6,015 nt of DNA. Source: an uncultured Desulfovibrio sp. Its GTDB lineage: Bacteria > Desulfobacterota > Desulfovibrionia > Desulfovibrionales > Desulfovibrionaceae. Shown here piece by piece: positions 4,845 through 6,015 of the stretch. The notes below the pieces were generated by a model. The model was not told where the DNA came from, searched no databases, and worked only from the letters and a program-made list of their open reading frames with translations. Every line of letters begins with the position of its first letter. The stretch's first letter is position 1. The position numbers and the translations under genes are program-made. The stretch lies in the NCBI GenBank assembly GCA_900550745.1, contig URTO01000132.1, forward strand, positions 1-6,015, given 5' to 3'.

Positions 4845-5044
4845 CCGCAGACGGTGCCGTTTCCATCCCTGTTCCCGATGGTTGGGAAGAGTACGCGGCC
4901 CTGAGCCGCATCGTCGGCGCGGGGCTGTGCCGCTACTCCGATCTGACTGACGGGACGATCTCCAGCAGGGGCTATTTCGACCTGCTGCGGCTTGCGGATT
5001 GGCGCGAGTACGCGGAAGCCTGCGCGCGGGCGCAAAAGGATTGA
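4422..5044 (+). CDS. Tail-assembly chaperone, long form made by -1 frameshift (gpGT-like)
   Basis: After the T run, the -1 frame continues from SENARYAENPLPDVAADG through VPDGWEEYAALSRIVGAGLC, FDLLRLADWREYAEACARAQ and KD to TGA at 5042-5044. This second reading frame contains no ATG, GTG or TTG between the slip site and its stop, so it cannot readily start by itself, yet it looks like real protein with normal codon use. The layout of a short chaperone, an overlapping -1 extension, then the tape measure 2 bases after the TGA is the conserved lambda G/GT arrangement. The product would be about 207 residues. The alternative is an accidental one-base T indel that split one gene; the heptamer's exact phase argues for programming. 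Confidence 0.7.
4796..4802 (+). promoter_or_regulatory. Slippery heptamer TTTTTTT for -1 programmed frameshift
   Basis: Seven T at 4796-4802 sit in the phase X XXY YYZ of the chaperone reading frame (GGT TTT TTT CCG). Both tRNAs could slip back one base and still pair fully. Slippage leads straight into the start-less downstream frame. I saw no clear stimulatory pseudoknot just 3' of it. Confidence 0.68.
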
Positions 5045-5046
5045 CC

Positions 5047-6015
5047 ATGGTCATTGAAGAACTGGTGACGCTGCTCGGCGTGGAGCTTTCCCCGGACGCG
5101 AAGGAAAAACTGCAGGCGTTCGACAAGGGGCTGGATGCGGTCGTAACCCGCGTCAAGCAGGTTTCCGTCGCACTTTCAGCCGCGGCGGGCGGCATGGCCC
5201 TGTACTTCTCCAAGGCCGTTGACGGCGCGGCGGACTTGCAGACGCTTTCCGACACCACGGGCGTCAGCACGGCCAAGCTCCAGGAGTGGGCCTACGCCGC
5301 GAACGCGATGGGCGTATCAGCCTCCGCCGTGCAGTCCGATCTTGCCAAGATGGAGAAGCAGGCCCGCTGGACGGGCCGGACGCTGGAGAGCTACGCCAAC
5401 CAGTTCAAAGGCATGGATGCGGCCACGGCGAACATATGGGGAGACGCCTATGGGCTCTCCCCTGAAACCGTGCTGCTGCTCCGGTAGGGGGCGGACGGCG
5501 TCGCCAGGCTCAAGGCCGAGGCGCATGACGTCGGCGCGATCATCCCCCCGGAAACCGTGAAGCGGGCATCGGACTTCAAGGTGCAGGTCACCCAGATCAC
5601 GGCCATGATCCGGGGGATGGCTACGGCCATCGCGTTGGCGGCGCTGCCGCAGGCTGAACGGCTGGTGTCGACGTTCAAAGGCTGGGTTACGGAGAACCGG
5701 GAATGGATACGGCTCAATATAGGCCGGTTCATTGAAAGTATGGGAACAACCTTCGAGCGCGTGTGGAAGGCCGGGAAGCGGCTGCTTGACTGGATCAAGG
5801 ATACGTTGGTGCCTGTTGGGGATTTTTTTCAGAAGATCAACAAGGGCACAGATTGGTCGAAGTTGTTGACTGGAACCCTTGTTTTACTTCTTGCTATTTT
5901 TACGCCGTTGATTGCGAAAATAGCCCTGATTGCTGCGGGCTTCGCACTGGCGAGCGCGGTTGTCGAAGAGTTTCTTAACTTTCTTGGTGGTGGTTGTTTT
6001 CCTTTTTCTTTTTTT
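5047..6015 (+). pseudogene. Tail tape measure gene with in-frame stop at codon 147, 3' end beyond window
   Basis: The tape measure protein sets tail length. ATG5047 follows AAAAGGA (5034-5040) by 6 bases and starts 2 bases after the chaperone stop. Residues 1-146 carry the usual N-terminal pattern: a helical start, KAVDGAADLQTLSDTTGVST, KLQEWAYAANAMGVSASAV, and LSPETVLLLR. TAG at 5485-5487 interrupts the frame. The same frame continues with clear coding sense (GADGVARLKAEAHDVGAIIP, then FKGWVTENREWIRL and FERVWKAGKRLLDW) to the window edge. A CAG (Gln) to TAG change is the simplest explanation. Hydrophobic segments near residues 273-305 (LLTGTLVLLLAIFTPLIAKI, then ALIAAGFALASAVV) are typical of tape measures. 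The last ~45 bases turn very T-rich and read implausibly. Without suppression only a 146-residue fragment is made. Confidence 0.83.

Larger units (their letters stand above)
1..6015 (+). mobile_element. Degraded prophage fragment, myovirus-type, carrying a CRISPR array
   Basis: Every recognisable gene is of phage type and reads rightwards: antirepressor, Rha-like regulator, small and large terminase, capsid remnant, head-tail protein, sheath remnant, tail tube, tail-assembly chaperone, tape measure. A DUF3383-like sheath followed by a DUF3277-like tube points to a contractile tail (family knowledge). Portal, protease, most of the capsid and most of the sheath are missing, and three genes are broken, so the element is defective as read. 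No integrase, attachment site, tRNA or host gene is visible, so neither prophage end is inside the window. A free phage genome with poor sequence quality is a less likely alternative, because two separate gene fusions need real deletions or misassembly. Confidence 0.8.

Noticed and set aside
3354..5276. 640-codon minus-strand open frame
   Set aside because: It lies antisense to five convincing phage genes and has low-complexity G/R/H-rich content typical of GC-rich shadow frames.
5047..6015. Stop-codon recoding (TAG read as an amino acid) throughout the phage
   Set aside because: At least four other genes here use TAG as their terminal stop in sensible positions.

Overview
The window looks like a piece of a degraded, contractile-tailed (myovirus-type) prophage in a GC-rich Gram-negative proteobacterium. 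The protein style suggests Desulfovibrionaceae, but this is an impression with no rRNA or host marker behind it. All recognisable genes lie on the + strand in the usual phage order: regulatory genes (about 1-1240), packaging genes (2105-2904), a capsid remnant and head-to-tail genes (2905-3941), then tail tube, tail-assembly chaperone and tape measure (3954-6015). Most minus-strand open frames, including a very long one under 3354-5276, are shadows of GC-rich + strand genes.

The striking element lies between the regulatory and packaging genes. At 1434-1880 there is a CRISPR array of eight 28-bp repeats and seven 31-32-bp spacers. The repeat has the type I-F layout: GTTAT, a 5-bp stem CCGCC/GGCGG around a 5-nt loop GTGTA, and an 8-nt tail TTTAGAAG that would become the crRNA 5' handle. 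No cas gene is present here. The array has an AT-rich leader on its left, and the whole unit is bracketed by strong intrinsic terminators (1243-1278 and 2045-2081), so it resembles an independently transcribed cargo unit (a 'moron') placed at a phage module boundary. The last two repeats keep the Cas6f-type hairpin but replace the 8-nt handle with GTCTTCCC. The final spacer would therefore give a crRNA with an altered 5' handle.

The structural genes show decay. The large terminase has two frameshifts and then loses its Walker B and nuclease parts at a deletion that joins it to what is probably the C-terminus of the major capsid protein. A second deletion fuses, in frame, the start of a DUF4054-like head-tail protein to the C-terminal part of a DUF3383-like tail sheath. 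The tape measure gene carries an in-frame TAG at codon 147. The tail tube and tail-assembly chaperone genes look intact, and the chaperone carries a good candidate for the classic -1 programmed frameshift on a seven-T slippery run. The prophage could not make particles as it stands, yet six of eight repeats of its CRISPR array are identical. This contrast raises the possibility that the array is maintained or recently acquired and works with Cas proteins encoded elsewhere in the host.
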